64,000 bases of DNA from Synechococcus sp. A15-62 (GTDB taxonomy: Bacteria > Cyanobacteriota > Cyanobacteriia > PCC-6307 > Cyanobiaceae), in contig NZ_CP047950.1 of NCBI RefSeq assembly GCF_014280075.1, forward strand, positions 496,001 through 560,000, read 5' to 3'. Positions 49,876 to 58,729 of the stretch are shown piece by piece (the stretch's first letter is position 1; each line of letters opens with the position of its first letter). The notes below the pieces were generated by a model. It made no database searches, was not told where the DNA came from, and worked only from the letters and a program-made list of their open reading frames with translations. Made by a program: the position numbers and the translations under genes.

Positions 49876-50259
49876 TCAGTTGTGACCAGATCGGTCTGGA
49901 CGCAGCCGCTGCGCGTCGCCTTGATAGGGATGCACAGGTTGCTGCTCCTGCGGGATCCAGGCGTGGGCCAGCACACGGATGCAGCGGGGGAGGTCGCCTT
50001 GAACAGCCATTTGCTGGCAATCCAGCAAGGCCACCGTGTCCCAGCCGGGCCGCCGCCGGGCAATGGCAGCCGGAAAACAGGCGTCGAGATCGGCGGTGAC
50101 CGAGAAGGTCACCGACACCAGCTGGTTGGGGCTCAGATCATTGCGATCGACAAGGGCATCCATCAGCGCGCTGACCGCCGCTTCGATGGCCTCCGTGCTG
50201 TTCTCTATGCAGGTGGTGGCACCGCGCAGGCCTCTCAGAACAAGGGGTGAGCTGGTCAT
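49876..50259 (-). CDS. aroH: chorismate mutase, AroH class
   Basis: AroH converts chorismate to prephenate on the way to phenylalanine and tyrosine. The 127-residue protein has the trimeric AroH-class pattern: LRGLRGATTCIENSTEAIEAAV, LVSVTFSVTADLDACFPA and CIRVLAHAW. The ATG at 50259 overlaps the sppA stop by 4 bp and is preferred to a TTG five codons upstream. Confidence 0.94.
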   Translation of the reverse strand: MTSSPLVLRGLRGATTCIENSTEAIEAAVSALMDALVDRNDLSPNQLVSVTFSVTADLDACFPAAIARRRPGWDTVALLDCQQMAVQGDLPRCIRVLAHAWIPQEQQPVHPYQGDAQRLRPDRSGHN

Positions 50260-51077
50260 GGGCGGTACAGCCAAAGCACCTGACCGCTTCCCATCAATTC
50301 AATCGAAAGGCGCTGCTGCAGTTGATGGAGGAGCTGGGATCCCGGCAGCAAACCACTGAGCTTGCGGCGTTGCTTGCCAAGAGTGACGGGGCGGATGTCG
50401 TCCGTGTCGAGATCGGCCAGCTGCGCTGCGAGACGACGGGCATGGTCCTCGTCGCCCAGTTCATCCACCAAGCCCAATGCCTGTGCCTGTTCTCCGCTGA
50501 ACACCCGTCCATCGGCGAAGCGCTTCACCGTTTCCAGCTCAAGGTTTCGCCCCTGCGCCACAACACCAACGAATTGGCCGTAGCTGCTGTCGATCAGCTC
50601 CTGAAGCAATGCACGTTCGGCATCGCTCAGCGGACGATCCGGGGAAAGGATGTCCTTGAACGGACCGCTCTTCACCGTGTCGAAGCGAATCCCGATCTTT
50701 TCGAACACCCGCGAGAGGTCGTTGCCCCGCAGGATCACCCCAATGGAACCGGTGATCGTGCCGGGATTGGCGACGATTTTCTCGGCAGCTACGCCGATGT
50801 AGACCCCCCCTGAAGCGGAGATGTTGCCGAAGCTGGCCACCACGCGACAGCCCTGTTCCCGGAGCCGCAGCAGGGCTGCATGAATTTCCTGGCTGTCTCC
50901 AACCGTGCCGCCGGGGCTGTCAATGCGCAGCAACAGTGCTGGAAATTCCCTCTGCTTCACCTCCCTCAGAGCCTTCAGCACCCGCTTCCGTGTGGCGCCG
51001 GTAATGGGGCCATCAACAACGATGCGCGCCATCCGTCGTCGGGATTTTCGCCGCAAGGGCCAGATCATGTTGCGCAT
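50256..51077 (-). CDS. sppA: signal peptide peptidase SppA
   Basis: The 273-residue serine protease of the S49 family has a nucleophile Ser in GNISASGGVYIGVAAEKI and the candidate general-base Lys in SGPFKDILSP. This is the short, single-domain form. It removes remnant signal peptides at the membrane. Several ATGs lie close together (51083, 51077, 51068); I chose 51077 because GGGGCG lies about eight bases upstream. It is coupled to aroH by a 4-bp overlap and divergent from the EamA gene. Confidence 0.88.
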   Translation of the reverse strand: MRNMIWPLRRKSRRRMARIVVDGPITGATRKRVLKALREVKQREFPALLLRIDSPGGTVGDSQEIHAALLRLREQGCRVVASFGNISASGGVYIGVAAEKIVANPGTITGSIGVILRGNDLSRVFEKIGIRFDTVKSGPFKDILSPDRPLSDAERALLQELIDSSYGQFVGVVAQGRNLELETVKRFADGRVFSGEQAQALGLVDELGDEDHARRLAAQLADLDTDDIRPVTLGKQRRKLSGLLPGSQLLHQLQQRLSIELMGSGQVLWLYRP

Positions 51078-51121
51078 CTGCATCGCCCCAGATCTTAAAA
51101 AGAGCACCCAAGTGCCCATCC

Positions 51122-52063
51122 ATGCCGTCATCGCGACTCTGGTTTCTGATGGTGTTGCCCTTTGCGCTCTGGGGCACGGCGATGACCGCCATGGCGCCAT
51201 TACTTGCCAGCGCAGGGCCTTGGCTGGTTGCTGGCTTGCGCCTCGTGCCCGCCGGTTTGGCTCTCTTGCTCTGGGGTCAGTGCACCGGCCGTGGCCTGGC
51301 GATCGATTCCCGTGATTGGCTTTGGTTCCTCCTGTTCACCGTGGTGGATGCCACCTTGTTTCAAGGCCTTCTGGCGCTGGGCTTGGAGGGCACAGGCGCC
51401 GGTCTTGGTTCCGTCCTGATTGATTGCCAACCTCTGTTGGTGGCCCTGATGGCACGCACTCTGTTCATGGAGTCGATCAATCCCATCGGCTGGATGGGAT
51501 TGGCCATCGGTTTGGCGGGAATCGTCTGCATTGGTCTGCCCGCTGAGCTGTTGGGACATTGGTGGTTGCTGGCTGATCCTCCGGTGGTGCAGCAGTTGTT
51601 TCAGCCCGGTGAGGGCTGGATGTTGCTGGCGGCCGTCGCGATGGCGGCTGGGACGGTGTTGATCCGCTTTGCCTCACGCCACAGCGATCCGGTCAGCGTC
51701 ACGGCCTGGCACATGGTGCTGGGGGGACTTCCCCTGCTCGGGGTTCATGCCCTGCAGCGCACCGATGCCGGCTTGGCCTGGACGGCAACGGACTGGGCGC
51801 GCATGGGGTACGCAAGCCTGCTTGGAAGTGCACTGGCCTACGGATTGTTCTTCTGGTTCGCCAATCAGCGCGATCTCACCAGTTTCAGCAGCCTCGGATT
51901 TCTCACCCCTGTGTTTGCCTTGGCCACCGGTGGGTGGTTGCTGGGAGAGCGCCTTGATCTGCTCCAGTGGATCGGTGTCGTGATGGTGCTTGTGTCGGTG
52001 ATTTTTGTGAGTCAACGTCGCCGGTTCTGGGAGCCCCTGTCGCTTGCGGACCCCTCCTCATGA
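51122..52063 (+). CDS. EamA/DMT-family transporter
   Basis: The 313-residue protein has ten predicted transmembrane helices in two EamA repeats (about 5-130 and 165-300): MVLPFALWGTAMTAMAP at the start and SLLGSALAYGLFFWFANQRDLTSFSSLGFLTPVFAL in the second. Members export amino acids, nucleosides or other metabolites; the substrate cannot be read. The stop overlaps the glycosyltransferase start by 4 bp. Confidence 0.88.
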   Translation: MPSSRLWFLMVLPFALWGTAMTAMAPLLASAGPWLVAGLRLVPAGLALLLWGQCTGRGLAIDSRDWLWFLLFTVVDATLFQGLLALGLEGTGAGLGSVLIDCQPLLVALMARTLFMESINPIGWMGLAIGLAGIVCIGLPAELLGHWWLLADPPVVQQLFQPGEGWMLLAAVAMAAGTVLIRFASRHSDPVSVTAWHMVLGGLPLLGVHALQRTDAGLAWTATDWARMGYASLLGSALAYGLFFWFANQRDLTSFSSLGFLTPVFALATGGWLLGERLDLLQWIGVVMVLVSVIFVSQRRRFWEPLSLADPSS

Positions 52064-53169
52064 CGGTGTCGCCGCTTCATCTCGTCATCGTCAACACGCC
52101 CATCGGTGCCCTCGGCAGTGGCGAGGGTGGAGGTGTGGAGCTCACCCTCCGATCCTTGGTGCAGGGGTTGGTGCGGCGCGGCCACAGGCTCACGGTTGTG
52201 GCCGCCAAGGGCTCGACGCTCCCCTCCGACTGCAGCGGAGTTGAGCTGCTGGAGGTGGAGGGTGTGAACCAGCCCAGCTGGCAGCATGCCGCCGAGCATG
52301 CGCCGGTCGAAATTCCCCGCAACGGTCTTCTGCCGGCTCTCTGGGAGGCCGCGCTCGATGTAGGTCAGTCCGCCGACGCTGTGATCAACGGTGGGTACGA
52401 CTGGTTGCCCCTGTGGCTAACGCAACGGGTCAGCGTCAGGATCTTCCACCTCGTGAGCATGGGGGATGTGGCTGCGGTGATGCGTGACGTGATCGAAGCC
52501 GTCGCCGCTTGGGATTCCCGTCGTCTTGCTTTTCACACGCACCGCCAGGCCGCTGATTTCCGGCTCCCATCCCCCGCCAACGTCGTGGGTAACGGTTTTG
52601 ATCTCAGCAATTACACCTTTCAGCGCATAACCGATGGCCCCTTGGGTTGGGCGGGCCGCATCGCTCCGGAAAAGGGTCTGGAGGATGCGGCAGCAGCAGC
52701 AGCAGCGTTGGGAGAACAGCTTCTGGTTTGGGGGTTGCGTGAGGACGACGCCTATGCGCGCCAGGTGGAGTCGAGTGTTCCCAAGGGCACGATCGACTGG
52801 CGTGGATTTCGATCCACCCAGGAGCTGCAGCAGGAGATGGGCCACTGCCGCGCTCTGATCAACACACCCAAATGGAACGAGGCCTACGGCAATGTTGTGG
52901 TCGAAGCCCTTGCCTGTGGTGTTCCGGTCGTCGCCTATGACCGCGGTGGACCGGGGGAGCTGATCTGTTCGGGGCGCACAGGCTGGTTGGTGCCGCCCGA
53001 CGATGTCGCAGCCCTCACGGAGGCTCTTCGGCGCGTTGACAGCATCGAGCGATCCCACTGCCGCAGCTGGGCTGAGGAGCATGCCTCCTGTGAGGTCTTC
53101 AGTCAGCGAGTTGAATCGTGGGTTCGAACAGGACTGATGGCGGATGTCAGCATCAACCCCAGGAGCTGA
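52060..53169 (+). CDS. glycosyltransferase family 4 protein
   Basis: The 369-residue GT-B enzyme has an N-terminal acceptor domain (TPIGALGSGEGGGVELTLRSLVQGLVRRGHRL) and a C-terminal nucleotide-sugar domain with GWAGRIAPEKGLEDAAAAA, NTPKWNEAYGNVVVEALACGVPVVAYDRGGPGELI, including the conserved Glu pair. It probably adds a sugar to a cell-surface glycan. The ATG at 52060 overlaps the EamA stop, and its 3' end overlaps the next gene by 26 bp, giving a three-gene operon. Confidence 0.88.
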   Translation: MTVSPLHLVIVNTPIGALGSGEGGGVELTLRSLVQGLVRRGHRLTVVAAKGSTLPSDCSGVELLEVEGVNQPSWQHAAEHAPVEIPRNGLLPALWEAALDVGQSADAVINGGYDWLPLWLTQRVSVRIFHLVSMGDVAAVMRDVIEAVAAWDSRRLAFHTHRQAADFRLPSPANVVGNGFDLSNYTFQRITDGPLGWAGRIAPEKGLEDAAAAAAALGEQLLVWGLREDDAYARQVESSVPKGTIDWRGFRSTQELQQEMGHCRALINTPKWNEAYGNVVVEALACGVPVVAYDRGGPGELICSGRTGWLVPPDDVAALTEALRRVDSIERSHCRSWAEEHASCEVFSQRVESWVRTGLMADVSINPRS

Positions 53170-54985
53170 GGGTCCCTTGTCGGTCAATGTTTCAGGACGC
53201 CAGCGACGCCAGGTTCTGGCGCTTGTGCTGACCCTGGGACTCGTCATCACCTTTTGGCGTTTGGGATCCACCGGCGTGGTGGATGAAACTCCGCCGTTGT
53301 TTGCCGCAGCCGGGCGGGCCATGGCTGACACCGGCGACTGGCTGACGCCTCGGGTGAACGGCTTGCCCCGTTACGACAAACCGCCCCTGGTGTACTGGCT
53401 GATGGGGTTCGGCTATGCCTTGCCCGGACGCGAGGTTTGGGATCCTCTCGGCAGTTGGGCGGCACGGCTTCCTTCCGCCCTGGCCTCTGTCGGGCTGATG
53501 CTTGGCCTCGCCGATACCGTGCTGCGTTGGCCGTTTTCCGGCGATGCGCGTCCGCGTTTAACGGCACTGATTGCGCCGCTGGCGTTTGCCTTCTCGCCCC
53601 TGGTGCTCGTCTGGAGCCGCACCGCAGTGAGTGATGCTCTGCTGTGCGGCCTGCTGGGTCTCAGCCTGTTGTTGCAGTGGCGGCGTTTTGCTGCCCCCCA
53701 AGAGGTGGCCTGGTGGCCGGCCTGGGTGATCCTCGGATTTGCAGTACTGGTCAAAGGGCCTGTCGCTGTTGTGCTGTCAGGGCTCGCTCTGCTGATGTTC
53801 GGAGCGTTGCGACGGGATCTCGTTCAGCCTTGGCGGAGGCTGCGCCCGCTGCCCGGGTTGCTGCTCACCGCTCTGATCAGCCTTCCCTGGTACGCCCTGG
53901 AGTTGCTGGTGGAAGGACAGCCCTTCTGGGACAGCTTTTTCGGCTACCACAACCTTCAACGCTTCACTTCCGTGGTGAACGATCACCTCCAGCCCTGGTG
54001 GTTTTTCGGGCCGGTGATGCTCGTGGCTGCCCTGCCCTTCACGCCTTACCTGCTGTTGGGGCTGGCGCGGGTGCCTCGATCACGGATCGCTCCGGAGCAT
54101 TCGTTGCATCAATTCGCAGCTTGCTGGCTGTTGGCGGTGCTGCTTCTGTTCACCACCGCAGCCACCAAGCTCCCCAGTTATTGGTTGCCGGCTACCCCCG
54201 CGGCGGCTCTATTGGTGGCCCAGGCAACGGTGAGCTCCACGGTGGGCTCATCGCGCTGGCAACGGATGGCCTGGGGCGCCTGCCTGATGCTGATCGCGGT
54301 CCTGGCCGCTGGGTTTTGGCTGGGATCGCTCTGGGTCCCCCTAATCGACGATCCGGAGATGCCAACGCTGTCGGTGGATTTGCTGGCCTGCGGTTTGTTG
54401 AAGTGGGCTGCGGTCTGGTTCAGCGCTGCCGCCGCCCTTGGAGCCGTTCTCTTGCTTCAGCGCCGTGCTGCCGCTCAGGCCTTGCTGGCCCTGCAGGGCT
54501 GTCTGCTCGGATTTCATCTCACGGCTCTGATCCCCATCGCCGAACTCGCCGATCGTCTGCGTCAGCAACCGGTGCGCGACGCGGCCTCGCTGATGCTGTC
54601 GCAACAGCGCAGTGGAGAGCCCATGGTCATGGTTGGCGCCATGAAGCCTTCGCTGCACTTCTACACAGGGCAGGTGATCCTCTACGAAGGCCAATCCGAT
54701 GGGGCGTTGGTCAACATTGCGGATCGCCTGGCCCATGAACAGCGGCGCGGCTGGAGTGGATACCCCCTTGGAAGCCCTGGTGCATCAAGCACTGTGCTGG
54801 TGCTGATCGATCGCGGCACGGCAGCACGGGATCATTGGAGCGACCTGCAGCCTGTGCTCCTCGGCCAGATCGGGATCTACGACGTGTGGCGTCTGGACCG
54901 CAGTCGCCTTGAGCAACGGGCAGAAAACCTCAAGGGCGATGGCGTGGATGCCGACTGGCGGGAGCCGCGCCCAGAGCGGTACTGA
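53144..54985 (+). CDS. ArnT/PMT-family membrane glycosyltransferase
   Basis: The 613-residue GT-C enzyme has about 12 transmembrane helices and a soluble C-terminal domain (about 480-613). The first loop holds the catalytic Asp-Glu region GVVDETPPLFAAAGRAMADTGDWLTPRVNG, followed by YDKPPLVYWLMG, as in ArnT-type transferases that use polyprenyl-phosphate sugars to modify lipid A or other acceptors. It overlaps the GT4 gene by 26 bp and is convergent with the DUF721 gene. Confidence 0.88.
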   Translation: MSASTPGAEGPLSVNVSGRQRRQVLALVLTLGLVITFWRLGSTGVVDETPPLFAAAGRAMADTGDWLTPRVNGLPRYDKPPLVYWLMGFGYALPGREVWDPLGSWAARLPSALASVGLMLGLADTVLRWPFSGDARPRLTALIAPLAFAFSPLVLVWSRTAVSDALLCGLLGLSLLLQWRRFAAPQEVAWWPAWVILGFAVLVKGPVAVVLSGLALLMFGALRRDLVQPWRRLRPLPGLLLTALISLPWYALELLVEGQPFWDSFFGYHNLQRFTSVVNDHLQPWWFFGPVMLVAALPFTPYLLLGLARVPRSRIAPEHSLHQFAACWLLAVLLLFTTAATKLPSYWLPATPAAALLVAQATVSSTVGSSRWQRMAWGACLMLIAVLAAGFWLGSLWVPLIDDPEMPTLSVDLLACGLLKWAAVWFSAAAALGAVLLLQRRAAAQALLALQGCLLGFHLTALIPIAELADRLRQQPVRDAASLMLSQQRSGEPMVMVGAMKPSLHFYTGQVILYEGQSDGALVNIADRLAHEQRRGWSGYPLGSPGASSTVLVLIDRGTAARDHWSDLQPVLLGQIGIYDVWRLDRSRLEQRAENLKGDGVDADWREPRPERY

Positions 54986-54988
54986 GCC

Positions 54989-55510
54989 TTAAGACGGAAA
55001 CAAGGTCTGGCGATGGCAAAAACCGCAGTGACCCCAGAGCTTGATTTCTCCGTTGGGCGCTGGTCTGCTGCAGTCCGGGCATGTCCCCATGCCATGGACA
55101 TCGGTGCGGCTCGGATGCTGGGCCCAAATGCTGGCTTCGCTCTCCAGTACCGCGGATTGAAGGGGGTGGTGTTGCTGAATGCGCAGATCACGCACCGCGT
55201 GGCCGGCTTGATGCAGGGCGCTGATCAGTTGAGGCTTGTTGTAGAGGAGAGCCTGGCGCCATTGGGGATGACTGGCTCCCACGGTCAGTACCCCGCGTTG
55301 CAGTGATAGGGGGCGGCAGTGCGGTGCCAGTTGGGCTCCCGCAACTCTCGGCCAGTCCTGCCAAAGCGCCGCCAAGTGGTCATCTTTGCGCCACTCTTTC
55401 TGCAGCGCGCTCAGGCAGGTTTGCAAGGGTTCCGCCGGCGCTGGTGCAGCTGACTGGAGCAGCTCCAGGCCCGGTAGGCGACGACGTTGTGACTCAGGTG
55501 CAACCGCCAT
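54989..55510 (-). CDS. DUF721 (DciA-like) protein with C-terminal zinc ribbon
   Basis: The 173-residue protein has a DUF721 domain (about 25-115: LQTCLSALQKEWRKDDHLAALWQDWPRVAG then VLTVGASHPQWRQALLYNKPQLI), the fold of DciA, which loads replicative helicase in bacteria lacking DnaC. A C-terminal zinc ribbon, CPDCSRP and HCGFCHRQT (about 143-170), is added. It may be a cyanobacterial helicase loader or a DNA/RNA-binding variant. It is divergent from vipp1. Confidence 0.75.
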   Translation of the reverse strand: MAVAPESQRRRLPGLELLQSAAPAPAEPLQTCLSALQKEWRKDDHLAALWQDWPRVAGAQLAPHCRPLSLQRGVLTVGASHPQWRQALLYNKPQLISALHQAGHAVRDLRIQQHHPLQSAVLESEASIWAQHPSRTDVHGMGTCPDCSRPAPNGEIKLWGHCGFCHRQTLFPS

Positions 55511-55574
55511 CCATCGATCCTAGGCAGAACTGCTGCAGGAACCTCGCTAATCTCAGCGCGTCTGAGGCCAAGTC

Positions 55575-56348
55575 ATGGGTTTCTTTGATCGGCTGAGCAG
55601 GCTGGTTCGTGCCAACGCCAACGCTGCCGTCAGCAGCATGGAGGACCCGGCCAAGATCCTCGATCAATCCGTCGCTGACATGCAGGCGGATTTGGTCAAG
55701 TTGCGGCAGGCCGTCGCCCTGGCGATTGCGAGTCAGAAACGACTGACCAGCCAGGCTGAGCAGGCTGCAGCTCAATCCAAGACCTGGTACGAGCGTGCTG
55801 AGCTGGCGTTGAAGAAGGGTGAGGAATCCCTGGCTCGGGAAGCATTGACCCGCCGCAAGACGTTCCAGGAGACAGCAACCTCGCTGACGGCCCAGGTGCA
55901 GGCCCAAGACGGCCAAGTGGAATCGCTCAAGAAGAGTCTGGTTGCCCTCGAAGGAAAGATCGCTGAGGCCAAGACCAAGAAGGACATGCTCAAGGCCAGG
56001 GCCCAGGCGGCCAAGGCCCAGCAGCAGTTGCAGAGCGCCGTTGGCAGCATCGGCACAGATTCCGCCATGGCGGCCTTCGAGCGGATGGAGGAAAAGGTTG
56101 AGGCCCTGGAAGCCACCGGTCAGGCTGCGGCTGAACTGGCTGGATCTGATCTGGAGAGTCAGTTCGCGGCTTTGGAGAGCGGTGGTGGCGTTGATGATGA
56201 TCTCGAGGCGTTGCGCGCTCAGCTGAAAGGAGGCCCGGAAGCCGTTGCTCTCCCCGCATCCGAGGCCTCCGAGGCCGTGAAGCCCGTGCAGGTGGAAGAG
56301 GTGGATGCTGAACTCGAAGACTTGAAACGATCCATCGACAAGCTCTGA
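55575..56348 (+). CDS. vipp1: PspA/IM30 family protein Vipp1
   Basis: The 257-residue protein is almost entirely helical: an N-terminal amphipathic membrane-binding helix (MGFFDRLSRLVRANANAAVSS) followed by long coiled coils to about residue 215. A C-terminal extension ends in a short helix (AELEDLKRSIDKL) that separates Vipp1 from plain PspA. Vipp1 forms ESCRT-III-like rings and rods that maintain thylakoid membranes. It is followed by trxA on the same strand. Confidence 0.88.
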   Translation: MGFFDRLSRLVRANANAAVSSMEDPAKILDQSVADMQADLVKLRQAVALAIASQKRLTSQAEQAAAQSKTWYERAELALKKGEESLAREALTRRKTFQETATSLTAQVQAQDGQVESLKKSLVALEGKIAEAKTKKDMLKARAQAAKAQQQLQSAVGSIGTDSAMAAFERMEEKVEALEATGQAAAELAGSDLESQFAALESGGGVDDDLEALRAQLKGGPEAVALPASEASEAVKPVQVEEVDAELEDLKRSIDKL

Positions 56349-56395
56349 TCAACCGAGGAAAGTCCTCCGGCTTTCCATAGGATCAGTTCAGTCAT

Positions 56396-56731
56396 TTGAG
56401 TGCCTTGGCTGGAGCTGTTGCCGATTTCACCGACGCTGGTTTTGAACGTGAAGTTCTCAAGGCTTCCGGCACGGTCCTCGTCGATTTCTGGGCTGCCTGG
56501 TGCGGCCCCTGCCGACTGATCGCTCCGTTGATGGATTGGGTCGCCAGTGATTACGGCGATCGTGTCAGCGTCGGCAAGCTCGAGGTGGATGCCAATCCCC
56601 AGACCCGTGATGCCTATGAGGTGCAGGGCATTCCCACGCTGATCCTCTTCCGCAACGGTGAAGTGGTGGCGCGGCATGAAGGGGCCATCGCCAAACCGCA
56701 GCTGCAGTCCTTCTTGGATGCCAACCTCTAA
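56396..56731 (+). CDS. trxA: thioredoxin
   Basis: The 111-residue protein has the thioredoxin active site FWAAWCGPCRLIAP (Cys at about 36 and 39) and the cis-Pro segment GIPTLILFRNGEVV. It reduces target disulfides in the cytosol, including light-regulated enzymes. The start is TTG, no ATG being available upstream. Its 3' end overlaps the aminotransferase gene by 14 bp. Confidence 0.93.
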   Translation: MSALAGAVADFTDAGFEREVLKASGTVLVDFWAAWCGPCRLIAPLMDWVASDYGDRVSVGKLEVDANPQTRDAYEVQGIPTLILFRNGEVVARHEGAIAKPQLQSFLDANL

Positions 56732-57908
56732 GCGGCTTGCCTCGCTGGGCAACGCTGTTTTTGCCCGTGTTGACGCTGCCAAGCAGGCTTATCGGCTCCA
56801 GACCTCTTCTTCAGAGCGACCGGATCTGGTGGATCTCTCCATTGGATCGTCTGATCTCCGGCCGCCCACGGCATTGTTGGAAACCATGGCCTCAGCGGTC
56901 ATGGCGTCCAACAGCAGCTCCTATTGCCTTCAGGCCGGACTGAGGCCTTTTCATGCCGCAGTCGCGGACTGGTGTCGCCATCGCTTCGACGTTGCGGTGG
57001 ATCCTGATCATGAGGTCCAGTTGTTGGTGGGATCCCAGGAGGGAACCGCCCACCTGCCGTTGGCGTTGCTTGATTCCGGTGATGCTGCTCTGCATCTGGA
57101 CCCCTGTTATCCGTCTCATACCGGTGGATTGCACCTGGCAGGAGCCCGGACCAAGGCCTTGGCCCTCTCCCCTGAAAACGACTGGCGGCCGGATTTGTCG
57201 ACCATCAGCCCCCAGCTCTGGGATCAACTGAAGCTGTTTGTTTTGGGGTATCCCCACAACCCTTCAGCTCGGGTGGGGGATCAGGAGGATCTCAATCGCA
57301 TCACGGCGATTGCGGCCCGGCACGACGTGGTGATCGCTCACGACAATCCCTATGTGGATCTCGCCCTGGATGGAGAGCCTCCCGCTCTTCTGCAGGCTCC
57401 GAGCTGGAGGGAGTGCGGCATTGAATTCTTTTCCCTCTCGAAGGGCTGGTGCCTTGGGGGATTCAGGCTCGGTTTCGCGGTTGGTGCTGCACCGCTGATT
57501 GCCGCCCTGCGTCGCGCCAAGGCCGTCATCGATTTCAACCAGAGCCTGGCTCTGCAGCAGGGTGCGATCCAGGCCTTGCAATGCTTCCCCGATTGGCCGC
57601 GGCAACTGCATCCGACCTATCGCGAACGACGGGATCGAGTGGTTGAGACCCTCAGGGCACGCGGTTGGTCGGTCCCCTGTCCAGAGATGGCGATGTACCT
57701 CTGGTTCTCCTTGCCTGATGCGGCCCAACGTCGGGGTTGGAGTGATGAAGATGCCGCCAGAGAACTGCTTCAGCGCAGTGGTGTCGCCTTGACCCCTGGG
57801 TCTGGGTTTGGTGGCGGCGGTCGTCAGTGGCTGCGCATGGCGCTGGTGCGGCCGGTGAATGAGTTGGTGGACGCTGCATCGCGTCTGGCGGATGCGATGG
57901 ATGACTGA
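56718..57908 (+). CDS. PLP-dependent class I/II aminotransferase
   Basis: The 396-residue fold-type I enzyme has the PLP Lys in FFSLSKGWCLGGFRLGF, the Asn and Tyr contacts in GYPHNPSARVGD and HDNPYVDLALDGE, and the substrate Arg near the C-terminus (GGRQWLRMALVRP). It resembles the LL-diaminopimelate/alanine-aminotransferase group, but the substrate is uncertain. It overlaps trxA at its 5' end and birA at its 3' end. Confidence 0.85.
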   Translation: MPTSKRLASLGNAVFARVDAAKQAYRLQTSSSERPDLVDLSIGSSDLRPPTALLETMASAVMASNSSSYCLQAGLRPFHAAVADWCRHRFDVAVDPDHEVQLLVGSQEGTAHLPLALLDSGDAALHLDPCYPSHTGGLHLAGARTKALALSPENDWRPDLSTISPQLWDQLKLFVLGYPHNPSARVGDQEDLNRITAIAARHDVVIAHDNPYVDLALDGEPPALLQAPSWRECGIEFFSLSKGWCLGGFRLGFAVGAAPLIAALRRAKAVIDFNQSLALQQGAIQALQCFPDWPRQLHPTYRERRDRVVETLRARGWSVPCPEMAMYLWFSLPDAAQRRGWSDEDAARELLQRSGVALTPGSGFGGGGRQWLRMALVRPVNELVDAASRLADAMDD

Positions 57909-58683
57909 TCCACGCCTCCCTCAGCATCGATGCCCACACCGCGGTGGTGGACGGTTGATGGCGATGTATCGCCGCCTCGCTGGTGCGTCGGCACGCCACT
58001 GGACCATCCGCCACGTGCCTGTGTGCAGCAGCACGGAGCACCTGCTGGGGACCTGGTTGCGCGATCAGCCGTCGTTGATGGGGCCTCGCGCCGTCATTGC
58101 CACCCACCAACGCCGGGGAGTCGGCCAGTGGGGGCGCGCCTGGGTTTCTCCGCCAGGTGGTGTCTGGATCAGTGCTGCCTTGCCCTGGCGGAGCCATGGG
58201 TCTGGTCAGGCCGGCTTGCTTGGCTTGGCGCTGGCCCTGTCGGTGGTGCAACGGCTGGAGCAGCGGGGCCTTTCGGTTCAGATCAAATGGCCCAATGACC
58301 TGCTCGTGAACGGCCGCAAATTGGCGGGCCTTCTGCCTGGGGTGGTGCAGCGTGGCTCCCAGCTGCGTCTGCTGCGGATCGGTCTGGGCCTGAATGTGCG
58401 GAATGCAGTTCCTGGTCATGCCATAGCCCTGCGAAAGCTGGAAGGCCAGCAGGCTGCGGATCCGATCCGGTGGACGGCGGAGGTTTTGCTGGCCTTCGAT
58501 CACTGTCACGGCATCGGAGGCGATGGGGCCTGGTGCCTCGATGGCGTTCAGGCCCGGCTCTGGTCCGATCAGCTCGTCCATCCTCAAGACGGTCAGATCT
58601 GGAGGATTGCTGGCCTTGAACGCGATGGAGGGCTGCAGTTGCGTCAGGGTTCAAGGACTGAAACCTGGCGCCGCTGGCCCTGA
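57901..58683 (+). CDS. birA: biotin-[acetyl-CoA carboxylase] ligase, BirA catalytic domain
   Basis: The enzyme attaches biotin to the BCCP subunit of acetyl-CoA carboxylase. The biotinyl-AMP site is a variant of GRGRxGR: THQRRGVGQWGRAWVSPPGG, followed by IKWPNDLLVNGRKLAGLLP. There is no N-terminal HTH repressor domain, so it is a monofunctional ligase. The ATG at 57901 overlaps the aminotransferase stop; a second ATG at 57958 with GGTGGACGG before it is equally possible and closer to where homology begins. Confidence 0.85.
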   Translation: MTDPRLPQHRCPHRGGGRLMAMYRRLAGASARHWTIRHVPVCSSTEHLLGTWLRDQPSLMGPRAVIATHQRRGVGQWGRAWVSPPGGVWISAALPWRSHGSGQAGLLGLALALSVVQRLEQRGLSVQIKWPNDLLVNGRKLAGLLPGVVQRGSQLRLLRIGLGLNVRNAVPGHAIALRKLEGQQAADPIRWTAEVLLAFDHCHGIGGDGAWCLDGVQARLWSDQLVHPQDGQIWRIAGLERDGGLQLRQGSRTETWRRWP

Positions 58684-58729
58684 GTTGGTGTCCCATCCAT
58701 AGGATTTCCCGGCGAAACCGTCTTGTCCC

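Noticed and set aside
53644-54738. 364-codon alternative-frame ORF inside the ArnT-like gene
   Set aside because: Lacks membrane or domain pattern; the 613-residue transferase in the other frame is well supported.
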